Part shown: positions 46,747 to 55,741 of the stretch, piece after piece
Layout: the number at the start of each line of letters is the position of its first letter
Position numbering within the stretch: position 1 is the stretch's first letter
Origin: DATFVA01 sp963743325
GTDB lineage: Bacteria > Bacteroidota > Ignavibacteria > Ignavibacteriales > Ignavibacteriaceae
DNA length: 64,000 nt
NCBI GenBank assembly: GCA_963743325.1
Contig: CAVUOZ010000011.1
Coordinates: 186,001-250,000 of the forward strand
Direction of reading: 5' to 3'
The notes under the pieces: generated by a model
The model's database searches: none
What the model saw: only the letters and a program-made list of their open reading frames with translations
Told to the model about the DNA's origin: nothing
Made by a program: the position numbers and the translations under genes

Positions 46747-48921
46747 TTAATCCTGAATTCCCATTTCTTTTAACAAATAATCAGCTCCCCCGATCTTTTG
46801 TGTAACCCAGAGTATGTACCGGATATCGACTCCTATTGAACGGCTGTAATCGGGACTCCATTCATAATCATTTATAGTAGCTTCAAAAGGCCGATCGAAG
46901 TTTACGCCGATCAGTTTTCCGTATGCGTCCATCACAGGACTTCCGCTGTTGCCTCCGCTCGTGTCAGTATTATAAAGTATTGCTACGGGAACATCCTTAT
47001 ATTTATTATCTGCAAATTGTCCGAAATCTTTTTTATTGTACAATTCTTTTATTTTTTCAGGTAGTTTATAATCGCCGGATTCTTTCCCTTTTTCAATTAT
47101 TCCTTTAAGTGTGGTGATAGGCTCATAATAAACAGCGTCAGTCGGTGAATACCCTTTTATGTAACCGTAAGTCAATCTCAAAGTCTGGTTTGCATCCGGC
47201 ACGAAAGATTTTCTGAGCCATAATTTTTTAGCATCCATAAATTGTGCAAGCAGCAGATTAAGTTTTCCTTCTCTTTCTTCATTTCTTTTATTATAACTTT
47301 CCTGTATATTTAACATCTGTTTTACAAAATTGATGTATGGGTCACTTATGTCTGATAAATTTGTTTTATCATTCTGTAAAAATGAAATATACTTCTCTTC
47401 GTTATTAAGGAATGTACTGTCGTAAAGATAATCTGCGAAACTGTTAACTCTGTCTACGGGACTCATGCTTCTTGCGAATACTGCCAATGGCTGAAGTGCT
47501 GAAATTTCATTATGCTTTATTCCGTCATTTATTATCTTCTTCATTATTTTCTTATCAGTTTCAGAATAATATTCCGAATAAAGGTCATCAATCTGTTTTT
47601 TTAACTTTGGAAAATTTACTCCTTTATAAATATCTTTCTTCTGCGCTTCCCGTTCCTGCCGGGCTTCTTTGTAACAGATAAATTTCTCTCCCAGTTTATA
47701 CAGATCTATCTGGCGTTTTAGCTGGGAAAGAAACAAAGGTAGAATACCATCGCTAAAAATATCTTTATAAACATAATCGATTCTGCTTAAGACTTTGCCA
47801 TACTTTTCTTTCAGTCCGGGATTTGAGTTAATAAATTCCTCCAGCTGTTTTTCTTCATTCTGTTTTTTCTCAATAAGTTTCAGCCGTTCTAATCCAATGA
47901 GCTGGCCGCGGTAATTTTTTTCAGTGTTAGCCAGCCCCTTTATTTTTGAGGCAAATTTGAGGGTGAATTGGGAATCATTACTTCCTCTTTCTTTATATAA
48001 ATTTATCAGTCCGGAGTATAATTCCTGGATATACGGAAGCTGGAACTCATACTGATATTTAAGAAACTGCGAGGGCTGGTGCTTAAATGTCCTGGCAGGG
48101 TACCCGAGTATAAAAACAAAATCACCATCGTCCACACCTTTTGGATTAACCTGTATAAATTTTTTTGGATGATATGGAACATTTTTCTCTGAATATTCTG
48201 CAGATGATCCGTCAGGAGCCACATAAGCACGCATAAAAGAGAAATCTCCGTTATGACGCGGCCAGACCCAGTTATCTGATTCTCCTCCGAATTCACCGAT
48301 CGCCCGCGGGGGGACATAAACCAGCCTTAAGTCTTTAATTACTTTATACCGGAAAAGAATATATGTTTCGCCTACGAACATTTCAGACACTTCTGCCTCA
48401 ATTGTTGAGTCCTTTTCCTGTTCCCTGGTCACTATTTCTTTAATTTTATTTTCAATTGCCTTTTCCCTGGCAGAGATATCTTCAACAGCATTGGCTGATT
48501 TTAATATCTCTTCAGACACATCCTCGTAAGACTGAGTAATTTTACAGGTTATTCCACCGGCAGGTATTTCCTCTGATTTTGTCCGTGCAAGAAAGCCATC
48601 CTCTAAATAATTGTGTATTGTGGTACTTGCCCTCTGAACTGCACCAAATGCACAATGGTGATTGGTGATTATTAACCCTTCAGGGGAAACAAAGGAACCT
48701 GTGCATCCTCCGAGGTTCACCAGTGCATCTACAAGACTGACACCATTCGGATCGTAAACTTCATCAACAGGTATTCTTAATCCTGCATTCTTTAAATCAA
48801 GACTTCTGATCCCGGTCAGGGGATACATTCCTTCATCGGGATTAAATGAAATGAATGCAAAAGATACCAAAGCGGTAAGGATAGAAATTTTGATTATGCT
48901 TTTTGAAAAACCTGATTTCAT
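46747..48921 (-). CDS. S46-family dipeptidyl-peptidase, DPP11-like
   Basis: 724 residues from ATG 48921 (MKSGFSKSIIKISILTALVS) with AGGGAG upstream. Trypsin-like S46 triad: His in IITNHHCAFGAV, Asp in GESDNWVWPRHNGDF, Ser in TSGGNSGSPVMD. The helical lid lies between. Shortly after the catalytic Ser comes GVNFDRPFE: Arg occupies the position (673 in Porphyromonas DPP11) that gives preference for Asp/Glu at P1, whereas DPP7 has Gly. Periplasmic release of acidic dipeptides is therefore predicted, consistent with a peptide-fermenting or peptide-scavenging lifestyle. It has an export signal but no sorting domain, as is usual for DPPs. Confidence 0.92.
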   Translation of the reverse strand: MKSGFSKSIIKISILTALVSFAFISFNPDEGMYPLTGIRSLDLKNAGLRIPVDEVYDPNGVSLVDALVNLGGCTGSFVSPEGLIITNHHCAFGAVQRASTTIHNYLEDGFLARTKSEEIPAGGITCKITQSYEDVSEEILKSANAVEDISAREKAIENKIKEIVTREQEKDSTIEAEVSEMFVGETYILFRYKVIKDLRLVYVPPRAIGEFGGESDNWVWPRHNGDFSFMRAYVAPDGSSAEYSEKNVPYHPKKFIQVNPKGVDDGDFVFILGYPARTFKHQPSQFLKYQYEFQLPYIQELYSGLINLYKERGSNDSQFTLKFASKIKGLANTEKNYRGQLIGLERLKLIEKKQNEEKQLEEFINSNPGLKEKYGKVLSRIDYVYKDIFSDGILPLFLSQLKRQIDLYKLGEKFICYKEARQEREAQKKDIYKGVNFPKLKKQIDDLYSEYYSETDKKIMKKIINDGIKHNEISALQPLAVFARSMSPVDRVNSFADYLYDSTFLNNEEKYISFLQNDKTNLSDISDPYINFVKQMLNIQESYNKRNEEREGKLNLLLAQFMDAKKLWLRKSFVPDANQTLRLTYGYIKGYSPTDAVYYEPITTLKGIIEKGKESGDYKLPEKIKELYNKKDFGQFADNKYKDVPVAILYNTDTSGGNSGSPVMDAYGKLIGVNFDRPFEATINDYEWSPDYSRSIGVDIRYILWVTQKIGGADYLLKEMGIQD

Positions 48922-48962
48922 TATACTCCCTGAATTTTTATTCATCATACTAACAAATCTAA

Positions 48963-48992
48963 AAAAAATGCCCGACTTTATCGGGCATTTTT
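48963..48992 (-). terminator. rho-independent terminator after ccmF
   Basis: AAATGCCCGA and TCGGGCATTT form a 10-bp stem with loop CTTTA and an 8-base T-run on the minus strand. It separates the ccm operon from the peptidase gene. Confidence 0.9.
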
Positions 48993-49013
48993 AAACATTA
49001 TATTATCAATCTA

Positions 49014-51419
49014 TCAGCTGCTTTTAATAAGCGACTCCCTTAATCTCCTGGAAACAGCTATAAAGAAACCGGCCACCATAATCAGAATACCTCCCCATAC
49101 GAGACTGATGTATGGTTTTACGCTTGCGGCTACCGTAAGGACTTCTTTGGGAACTCCGGTTGCGGTGGTCTCTCCTTTAAGTTTACCAACGATAAAGTCA
49201 GCTGTCTGTGTAGCGGGATCAATTTTCTTCAATTGTATTTTGAGATTAGCATCCGCAATTTCAACCGGAACGTAAATAAAATCCCTGCCGGTTTTCTTCA
49301 GCAAAGGTTCAACATTGTAGGTTTTACCGTCTTTTATCACCGTAAGATTTGCGCCCATCTTAAAATCACCGCCGCTCATCATTACACTCATATCAGGTTT
49401 AACAAATTCAGTATATTCAATCTGTGCGCCTTCAACATTTGTTTTCTGTCCAACATTTAACTTGACATCGAGACCCTCAGCCGCCTGATCCTGAGATTGA
49501 TCGTCATAGCCGAGAGGTGAAACATAGATATCTTTTGTAAGCATATTAAGAATAGCCGGTTCTCTCATTAAACCATTATTAAAATCACTGATGTACATAA
49601 CCGGTGAGACGGTATATTGTTTTTCACCTTTCTCTACTTTTATGTTGAACGCATATTTAGAATTATTTTCAATCGGATGATAACCTGTAAAAGTGAGTTT
49701 GTAACCGAATGCTTCTTTAGGCTGATTCTTAATCAGATCAATGTCAGTCTCCTGGCTGTATGCTGCTGAACCGATAACTCCAAGCATGAAAAGTGAAATT
49801 CCGATATGAGCAACATAAGCTCCAAGCATTTTCATATTGCCGCGGATAATTTTAATTGCAATTTCAACGTTTACTGCAACCGTAAATGAAGCGGAGAAGG
49901 CAAGCAGTATAAGCATTATCTGGTTCATTCCGCCAAATATTACAAGGAAGGCAGTAAATAAAATCGAAACTGCTATTGATGGAAGGGATTTTTTAAGGAG
50001 TTCCTGCCCGCGGGTCTGTTTCCATTTCAGGAGTAAACTTAGTCCATTTAATAGTCCAATTATTATCGCCAGCGGCAGATTCATTTCATTATAGAAAAAT
50101 GTGTCAACCGACTGACCAAAAAGCGGAGCAGATGTTCCTACAAAAACGATTATTGCTGCTGCTGTGAGAACGATTGCCGCAGTAAATAATGCGAGATCTC
50201 TTGATAATAGATCTTCCCCGGATGCAACTGATTCTGTTAAATATTTCCACCTGTAGATCAGCATTCCAAAGCCGAGTGCTATAAATGTACCTATAAATAT
50301 TATAAGGAAGAGATAAACCAGCATCCCGGGATCAACGAAGGAATGCACTGAAGCATCACCAAGCACGCCGCTTCTTGTCAAAAATGTACTATAAAGGACA
50401 AGAATATATGTCATCATACAGAGTATTAAGTTCGTCTTAGCATATTTCCCGATTCCTCCTTTTGCCTGGCTTTTCCTTTGAACAAGAAGTGTATGCACGG
50501 AAGCCACACCTACAAGCCAGGGAATTAAACTTGAATTTTCAACGGGATCCCATGCCCAATATCCGCCCCAGCCAAGCATTTCATAAGCCCAGTAACCGCC
50601 GAGCATTATACCCAGTCCGAGAATTCCGGCACCTGTAAGAACCCAGGGAAACGACTGACGAACCCAGTCCTTATAATCGTTCTTCATCATCGCAGCAACT
50701 GCAAATGAAAATGGAACGGTCGACATAGAGAATCCGGTAAAAAGGATCGGGGGATGAATCTGCATCCAGAAATTAAGAAGCTGCGGATTCAGGCCTCTGC
50801 CGTCTGCAATAAACTGATTAACCGATATTCCTGAAGCAGTAAGCTTTGCAAAAAGATCGCCGCTCATTTTCACAAACGTTTGTCCGCTGGAACCGTCACT
50901 GAATATAAATGACTGCAGCCAGGGAAGATTCAGAAAACCGGCGGTTATACTTTTAACCGGGATAAATATTTCTTCTGTCCAGATATATGCAAAGGGATTT
51001 TTAAAAAGAGGTGAAACCATAACTAACAGGAAAGTAGTAGCAAGTGTAAAAACTGTCATTACGCGGAGTTCCAGGTCGCCTCTTTTTGATGTATAAGATT
51101 GCAGGAATATGCCTACGATTGAAGTAAGCAGAAGCCACAGCATGAAACTGCCTTCCTGCCCTCCCCAGAATGAAGCTATAAGAAATCCGGTTTTCAGACT
51201 GTTCTGACTATAGCTGTATACATAATGATACTGATACTGATGAGTTAATATTACGTACCACAGGAGTGTGGCGGCAACAATAACAAGCACTGCCATTGCA
51301 TGGTATGCTATTCTTCCATAATTAACCGCATTCTTATATCCTCTATATGAAAGAAAATACATTACCATTGCAATCAAGCTGAAAGCTAATGCGACTGATA
51401 GTACAATACTTCCTGCCAT
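49014..51419 (-). CDS. ccmF: cytochrome c maturation protein CcmF
   Basis: An 801-residue polytopic inner-membrane protein of about 15 helices. It has the tryptophan-rich haem-handling motif (GWGGYWAWDPVENSSLIPWL), the P-His loops (IHPPILFTGFSMSTVPFSFA; TRSGVLGDASVHSFVDPG) and a periplasmic C-terminal domain. CcmF ligates haem from CcmE to apocytochrome c in System I. It is longer than the E. coli protein (647) because of an extended periplasmic region after the last core helices (about 600-770), which may supply functions of the absent CcmG/H. It is the last gene of the ccm operon; a terminator follows. Confidence 0.95.
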   Translation of the reverse strand: MAGSIVLSVALAFSLIAMVMYFLSYRGYKNAVNYGRIAYHAMAVLVIVAATLLWYVILTHQYQYHYVYSYSQNSLKTGFLIASFWGGQEGSFMLWLLLTSIVGIFLQSYTSKRGDLELRVMTVFTLATTFLLVMVSPLFKNPFAYIWTEEIFIPVKSITAGFLNLPWLQSFIFSDGSSGQTFVKMSGDLFAKLTASGISVNQFIADGRGLNPQLLNFWMQIHPPILFTGFSMSTVPFSFAVAAMMKNDYKDWVRQSFPWVLTGAGILGLGIMLGGYWAYEMLGWGGYWAWDPVENSSLIPWLVGVASVHTLLVQRKSQAKGGIGKYAKTNLILCMMTYILVLYSTFLTRSGVLGDASVHSFVDPGMLVYLFLIIFIGTFIALGFGMLIYRWKYLTESVASGEDLLSRDLALFTAAIVLTAAAIIVFVGTSAPLFGQSVDTFFYNEMNLPLAIIIGLLNGLSLLLKWKQTRGQELLKKSLPSIAVSILFTAFLVIFGGMNQIMLILLAFSASFTVAVNVEIAIKIIRGNMKMLGAYVAHIGISLFMLGVIGSAAYSQETDIDLIKNQPKEAFGYKLTFTGYHPIENNSKYAFNIKVEKGEKQYTVSPVMYISDFNNGLMREPAILNMLTKDIYVSPLGYDDQSQDQAAEGLDVKLNVGQKTNVEGAQIEYTEFVKPDMSVMMSGGDFKMGANLTVIKDGKTYNVEPLLKKTGRDFIYVPVEIADANLKIQLKKIDPATQTADFIVGKLKGETTATGVPKEVLTVAASVKPYISLVWGGILIMVAGFFIAVSRRLRESLIKSS

Positions 51420-51481
51420 TTCTTCCTCAGTGTTATCTTAATTTAAATTATATATTTACTGTTTCTAAGTTACTGCCGGAC

Positions 51482-51871
51482 TTATAAACTGGAGGTTTTA
51501 GCCTTATCATTTTCATATTTGCTCGGGCACTTAGTCAATATATCCCTTGCGTGAAAATATCCATCCTTATACTGTCCTGTTACAACTACGCTTTTGGCTG
51601 TTTCGAAGTTATTAGGAATTGTTCCGTCATAAACAACCTTCATCTGGTTGCCTTCCTCATCTGCCATATAAAAACTGAAAGTTCTGTTTGCTTTATCTAT
51701 CTCGTAATTTTTGTCTTTTACCCAGCTTCCTGTGGCTTTAACGGTTTTATCTGTATTCATTACATTAGTAAAATTACTTTCATATTTAATATTACTTTGA
51801 GTAAACAGATAACCCATTAAACCAAGGAAGAGAACAATGATAGCGCCGCCGAATATATATTTATTTTTCAT
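51482..51871 (-). CDS. ccmE: haem chaperone CcmE, CxxxY type
   Basis: 129 residues from ATG 51871 (MKNKYIFGGAIIVLFLGLMG), with GGAG just upstream; an ATG 12 bases earlier contains that site. One N-terminal membrane anchor, then an OB-fold (KATGSWVKDKNYEIDKANRT, FSFYMADEEGNQMKVVYDG, VVVTGQYKDGYFHARDILTK). The haem-attachment motif is CPSKY (CxxxY) where most proteobacteria have HxxxY, as known from Desulfovibrio and archaeal CcmE. Haem is thus probably bound through Cys. The start overlaps the ccmD-like gene by 11 bases. Confidence 0.93.
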   Translation of the reverse strand: MKNKYIFGGAIIVLFLGLMGYLFTQSNIKYESNFTNVMNTDKTVKATGSWVKDKNYEIDKANRTFSFYMADEEGNQMKVVYDGTIPNNFETAKSVVVTGQYKDGYFHARDILTKCPSKYENDKAKTSSL

Positions 51872-52019
51872 GTTTATCTCCATTTATTTCTTTTTCAACA
51901 TTCTTAATTCTTTTATCAATATTATTCAGGTAAAAGAATATCCCTGCCCACACGAGCAGAACAATAATCATAACTATATAGATTGCATTGTTGTGCAGGA
52001 AATCATAAAGTCCGCTCAA
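51861..52019 (-). CDS. ccmD: CcmD-like small membrane protein
   Basis: A 52-residue protein starting with TTG at 52019, two bases after the ccmC start-to-stop frame ends (stop at 52021); GAGG in the end of ccmC serves as ribosome site. Sequence LSGLYDFLHNNAIYIVMIIV begins it, with a single membrane helix (IVMIIVLLVWAGIFFYL) and a charged tail (NNIDKRIKNVEKEINGDKHE). Size, topology and place between ccmC and ccmE match the CcmD family, which stabilises the CcmABC-CcmE complex. It is too short and has the wrong start for routine gene calling, so it is easily missed. Confidence 0.8.
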   Translation of the reverse strand: MSGLYDFLHNNAIYIVMIIVLLVWAGIFFYLNNIDKRIKNVEKEINGDKHEK

Positions 52020-52020
52020 A

Positions 52021-52734
52021 TTATCCTCTGATTTGTTGTTTGTTTAATCTTTCTTTATACATTAAGGATTTATACCCCACTCTCCACATCCAGAAATACA
52101 GTATAGTAAATCCAATCAGGGAGAGATAAAAAATTAACATCATATTTGCATTCATTTTGAAATCTACTATAGGTCCGGAATTATTATCATCTGCTGAACC
52201 TGGATGCAGACCAGCCATTATTCTGGGCATAATAAAAATAAAAAACGGAACTGTGACAAATGCTATTATTGCGTACACTGCTGAAAGAGTTGCTCTCTTT
52301 TCTTCATTTTCAATTGAAGAACGGAGGGCAAACCAGGCCCCATAAATAAGAAGAAGGGCAAATATACTTGACTGTCTCGGATCCCAGCTCCAGAATGAAC
52401 CCCACGCAAATTTTGACCAGATCGAACCTGTAACTGTCGCAAGAATACAGAAAATAATACCAAGCTGTGCTGCAGTATAAGATTTAATATCGTCATTCAT
52501 ATCTTTTTTACGCAGATATTTAAAACTGTAAATAGTTGACATCAGGAACGCAATTACAGTCAGCCACGCTGTAGGCACGTGAAAGAAAATAATTTTAGCA
52601 TTTTCCTCGAGTCCGGGAATAAACGGAAACTCGTACCAGTGAACCGGATTCTCAACAATGGGAAAAGCTATTCCCGCTACGGAAACGAAGGCAAGGAGCA
52701 AAAACAGAAAAATTTTCCAGAGCATAGATTTCAT
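52021..52734 (-). CDS. ccmC: haem exporter/loader CcmC
   Basis: A 237-residue six-helix protein with the WWD haem-handling motif GSIWSKFAWGSFWSWDPRQS and flanking His-bearing loops (IIFFHVPTAWLTVIA; GLHPGSADDN). CcmC loads haem onto CcmE. The order ccmA-B-C-D-E-F is the classical one. It starts 22 bases after ccmB ends. Confidence 0.95.
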   Translation of the reverse strand: MKSMLWKIFLFLLLAFVSVAGIAFPIVENPVHWYEFPFIPGLEENAKIIFFHVPTAWLTVIAFLMSTIYSFKYLRKKDMNDDIKSYTAAQLGIIFCILATVTGSIWSKFAWGSFWSWDPRQSSIFALLLIYGAWFALRSSIENEEKRATLSAVYAIIAFVTVPFFIFIMPRIMAGLHPGSADDNNSGPIVDFKMNANMMLIFYLSLIGFTILYFWMWRVGYKSLMYKERLNKQQIRG

Positions 52735-52756
52735 AGTTTATATTTGATAAAATTTA

Positions 52757-53422
52757 CTAATCTTTCCAGATAAAATCGAATAACATATAAGATGCAGTTA
52801 ACATTATAACGTCGTAACAGATTACTACTGCAAGCTCAAATTTGGATTTTTCAAAACCTGTGCCATCGATAGAAAATAAAGTTAGCTGGACGGACGTTAA
52901 AATCAAAGGTAATAATATAGGAAAAGATAAAACAGGATAAAGTGTTCCTTTAGCCCCGGCTTTCGATATAATTGCCGCGATTATTGTAGATGATATTGCC
53001 AGTCCAATGTTTCCCAGTATAAAAGTACATAAGAAAAGGGCAAAATTCCTGATAATAAAAGCATCAAAAACCGCCGAATAGAGTATCGCAATTACAATAT
53101 TCATACAAAAGACCAGAATCAGATTAAATATGAGTTTCCCGGTAAATACAGTTGAAGGTGACGCTATTAACTGAAGAATAAGTGAAGTTCCTCTTTCTTC
53201 TTCCGACACAAAGGCCCGTGCCAATCCCGACATAGCAGTAAAAAATATCACTACCCAGAATAAACCGGCAGTGAGATTTTCACTGATTCTTTCATTTCCT
53301 ATTGAAAACATAATTACACTGATGGCCACAATGATGAACATTGCAAGAGAATTAATGGCATAACGGGTTCTGAGCTCAGAACGAAAATCTTTTAAGAATA
53401 ATGAATAAGCTTTGGAACTCAA
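52757..53422 (-). CDS. ccmB: ABC-type haem release permease CcmB
   Basis: A 221-residue protein with six membrane helices; DFRSELRTRYAINSLAMFII, FVSEEERGTSLILQLIASPS and FTGKLIFNLILVFCM are typical CcmB segments. With CcmA it forms the ATPase module that frees holo-CcmE from CcmC. It overlaps ccmA by 4 bases (ATGA). Confidence 0.93.
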   Translation of the reverse strand: MSSKAYSLFLKDFRSELRTRYAINSLAMFIIVAISVIMFSIGNERISENLTAGLFWVVIFFTAMSGLARAFVSEEERGTSLILQLIASPSTVFTGKLIFNLILVFCMNIVIAILYSAVFDAFIIRNFALFLCTFILGNIGLAISSTIIAAIISKAGAKGTLYPVLSFPILLPLILTSVQLTLFSIDGTGFEKSKFELAVVICYDVIMLTASYMLFDFIWKD

Positions 53423-54072
53423 TATTCTTCCTGAGGTGTTAAATATTTATAATTCTGTATAACAATCTTTTCGCTGCAAAGTTCCAGATCAGTTCTTTCA
53501 TTTGAAGCTATCAGAACAATGCTTTCATTCCCCTGCTCCCTGACAATTCTGTATACGGAGTCTTTACCTTCATCATCAAGGTTGGAAGTTGGTTCATCCA
53601 GTATAAGCAGCCGCGGTGAATGCATCATTGCGAAAATAAACTTCATCCTTTGTTTCATTCCCGAAGAGTATGTTTTAACCAAATCGTCTTTCCGCTCAAA
53701 CAATAAAAATACCTTCAGCAGATATTCTATTTTCTCAATGTTGAAAGGAACATTACGGATCCTTGCGAAGAGATCAAGATTCTCCCACGCACTAAATTCT
53801 TCATAAAGCACCAGGTAAGGTGAAACAAAACCAATGTGATTATGAAGCTTCTCGGGAGGGATGTCCTTCTCTTCAAGTATATGCTTCACTGTTCCTTTAG
53901 TCGGAGATATCAATCCTGCGATAATCTTAACAAGTGTTGACTTACCGGAGCCGTTCGGGCCTGAGATGCCATAGATTCCATTTTTATCAAACTTGAAATC
54001 CAGGCCTGCGAATATGTGCCTTCTTCCAAAAGTCTTGCTCAAAGATTCCGCTCTGACTGAAAAATTACTCAT
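53419..54072 (-). CDS. ccmA: ABC-type ATPase CcmA
   Basis: 217 residues with Walker A GPNGSGKSTLVKIIAGL, signature YSSGMKQRMKFIFAM and Walker B RLLILDEPTSNLDDEG. Genomic linkage to ccmB identifies it as CcmA rather than a generic ABC ATPase. Its start overlaps the upstream metalloprotease gene by 8 bases, so the maturation genes are part of a longer operon. Confidence 0.93.
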   Translation of the reverse strand: MSNFSVRAESLSKTFGRRHIFAGLDFKFDKNGIYGISGPNGSGKSTLVKIIAGLISPTKGTVKHILEEKDIPPEKLHNHIGFVSPYLVLYEEFSAWENLDLFARIRNVPFNIEKIEYLLKVFLLFERKDDLVKTYSSGMKQRMKFIFAMMHSPRLLILDEPTSNLDDEGKDSVYRIVREQGNESIVLIASNERTDLELCSEKIVIQNYKYLTPQEEY

Positions 54073-55741
54073 TAAAAATTACCAGCTTCCCAACTGTTTT
54101 TCCATTGTCTGCCTGTGCAACATAAATATAAATTCCTGACCCTATTTTTTTGCCGACTTCATCCAGGTTCCAGGCAACAATCGGAGCATTGTCTTTTCCA
54201 AAAGTTACCGGGAGTTCTTTACTAAAAATTAAATCCATCGAAGATGAATAAATATATAAATTTATTTTACTGTAATACGGAGCCTTAACGGGGATATTTA
54301 TAGTATTTGTTGAACTATAATTATATCGGAATGGATTGGGATAGGCATAATCCAGATACATCATAGCTTGCTGATATATTGTTGTATCCTGCTTTATTAT
54401 ACGTCCATTTAAGACAACAGCCGTCAACCATAATGTCAGATCATTAACTGATAGAAGTTCATAGTAAGTCGTATTAAGTTTTATACTCCCAGCATAATCG
54501 AAATTGTATATCGTATAAGAGGCATTAAAATTCTTATTCAGACTATCTATTCCGCTTACATAATCCGTGTTTGTCAGGATTGTATATAAAGAATCCTGTG
54601 AACCCGCATCAACGGTAACCAGGTAATTATTCGAGGTGGGTTTTACTGAAAAAAGATTCAGGGAATTATTTAAATCCAATGTATCAAGATATATCTTAGG
54701 ATAATATAAAGCTTCAGGAAAATATTTACCCTGTATTGCCCGGTAGTTGGTAAATAATACCCATATTCCAAATGTATTTAGTTCCTTTCCAAAACTGCTG
54801 TGTCTCTCTAACAAGCTTGTATTTATTGCATCAATCGCCCTTTTACTTACCATTAATTCCCATTGCCTTTTAATGATATCATACCCATATACATTTTTCA
54901 GAAAAATATTCCAGATTGCCAGTTCATATCCGGCATAACTTGAAAAAGCTTTATCAGGATGACTAAAATAACTTCCCATATATCCATAATAATCATTAAC
55001 GGAATTGAAAACGAATTCTTCCATCGACGTAGAAGTCAGTTCATAAAAGAATCTATCGCTGTCCCTATAAAGATAATTTCCCACCTGGATGGCATGATGA
55101 AATTCATGTGCGGCAGTAACACGTGCGGCATTTATCCCATGTGTAGAGAATCCACTGCCTTCAAAACTGTAATGTACCTGTATATAAGAAGTAAACCTGT
55201 TTCCGCCAAGCGAGGTTTCAAACATAGTCACTCCATAGTCCGATAGATTAATAATATATACATCATATCGGTTATCACCTCCAACACTGTCCGGAGGAAT
55301 ACCAGGCTGCGTATCTGAGGGAGGAGGAGGATAACCAAGGTAGTTTACTTCAAAATTATATGATGAATCAAGGGCTTTTGCGAATTCATTAATATCGTAC
55401 CTGGGTACATAAGCACCTGTACTATAATAATGCACGCGGAAAAATCCTGACGGTGAGACTATACTTGCATCAGTTACAGGTCTTTCGTCCAGCACCTTCA
55501 ATATCTTTTGCTGCGGCTTAGTGAATTCATTAAAATGAAGAAAAATATCAGCAGAGATCCCAAAACCGCATTTCGTATGAAGAGTATCTTCCTGCTGATA
55601 TTGAGGCTGGTTTGTCCGGATATAATTATACCTCGTGACATATATATTGTAAAGAGAATCCAGCCGGGTTCTGTTCCATTCCTGCGGGTATATGGAAGCA
55701 CAAAAAATCAATAACAGAAAAATCAGAAGTCTATTACTCAT
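54065..55741 (-). CDS. MXAN_6640-like metalloprotease with sorting-type C-terminus
   Basis: 558 residues with a signal peptide (LLIFLLLIFCASIYPQEW). Zinc motif HEFHHAIQVGNYL (HExxH) preceded by INAARVTA, with GGDNRYDVYIINLSDYG upstream and YELTSTSMEEFVFNSVNDYY downstream, as in the MXAN_6640 family of putative gluzincin-like proteases. The C-terminal about 100 residues (YLDYAYPNPFRYNYS ... IGSGIYIYVAQADN ... KLVIFNE) are a divergent T9SS type A sorting domain. It overlaps ccmA by 8 bases and the VCBS gene by 4. A role in cytochrome maturation cannot be inferred from position alone. Confidence 0.85.
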   Translation of the reverse strand: MSNRLLIFLLLIFCASIYPQEWNRTRLDSLYNIYVTRYNYIRTNQPQYQQEDTLHTKCGFGISADIFLHFNEFTKPQQKILKVLDERPVTDASIVSPSGFFRVHYYSTGAYVPRYDINEFAKALDSSYNFEVNYLGYPPPPSDTQPGIPPDSVGGDNRYDVYIINLSDYGVTMFETSLGGNRFTSYIQVHYSFEGSGFSTHGINAARVTAAHEFHHAIQVGNYLYRDSDRFFYELTSTSMEEFVFNSVNDYYGYMGSYFSHPDKAFSSYAGYELAIWNIFLKNVYGYDIIKRQWELMVSKRAIDAINTSLLERHSSFGKELNTFGIWVLFTNYRAIQGKYFPEALYYPKIYLDTLDLNNSLNLFSVKPTSNNYLVTVDAGSQDSLYTILTNTDYVSGIDSLNKNFNASYTIYNFDYAGSIKLNTTYYELLSVNDLTLWLTAVVLNGRIIKQDTTIYQQAMMYLDYAYPNPFRYNYSSTNTINIPVKAPYYSKINLYIYSSSMDLIFSKELPVTFGKDNAPIVAWNLDEVGKKIGSGIYIYVAQADNGKTVGKLVIFNE

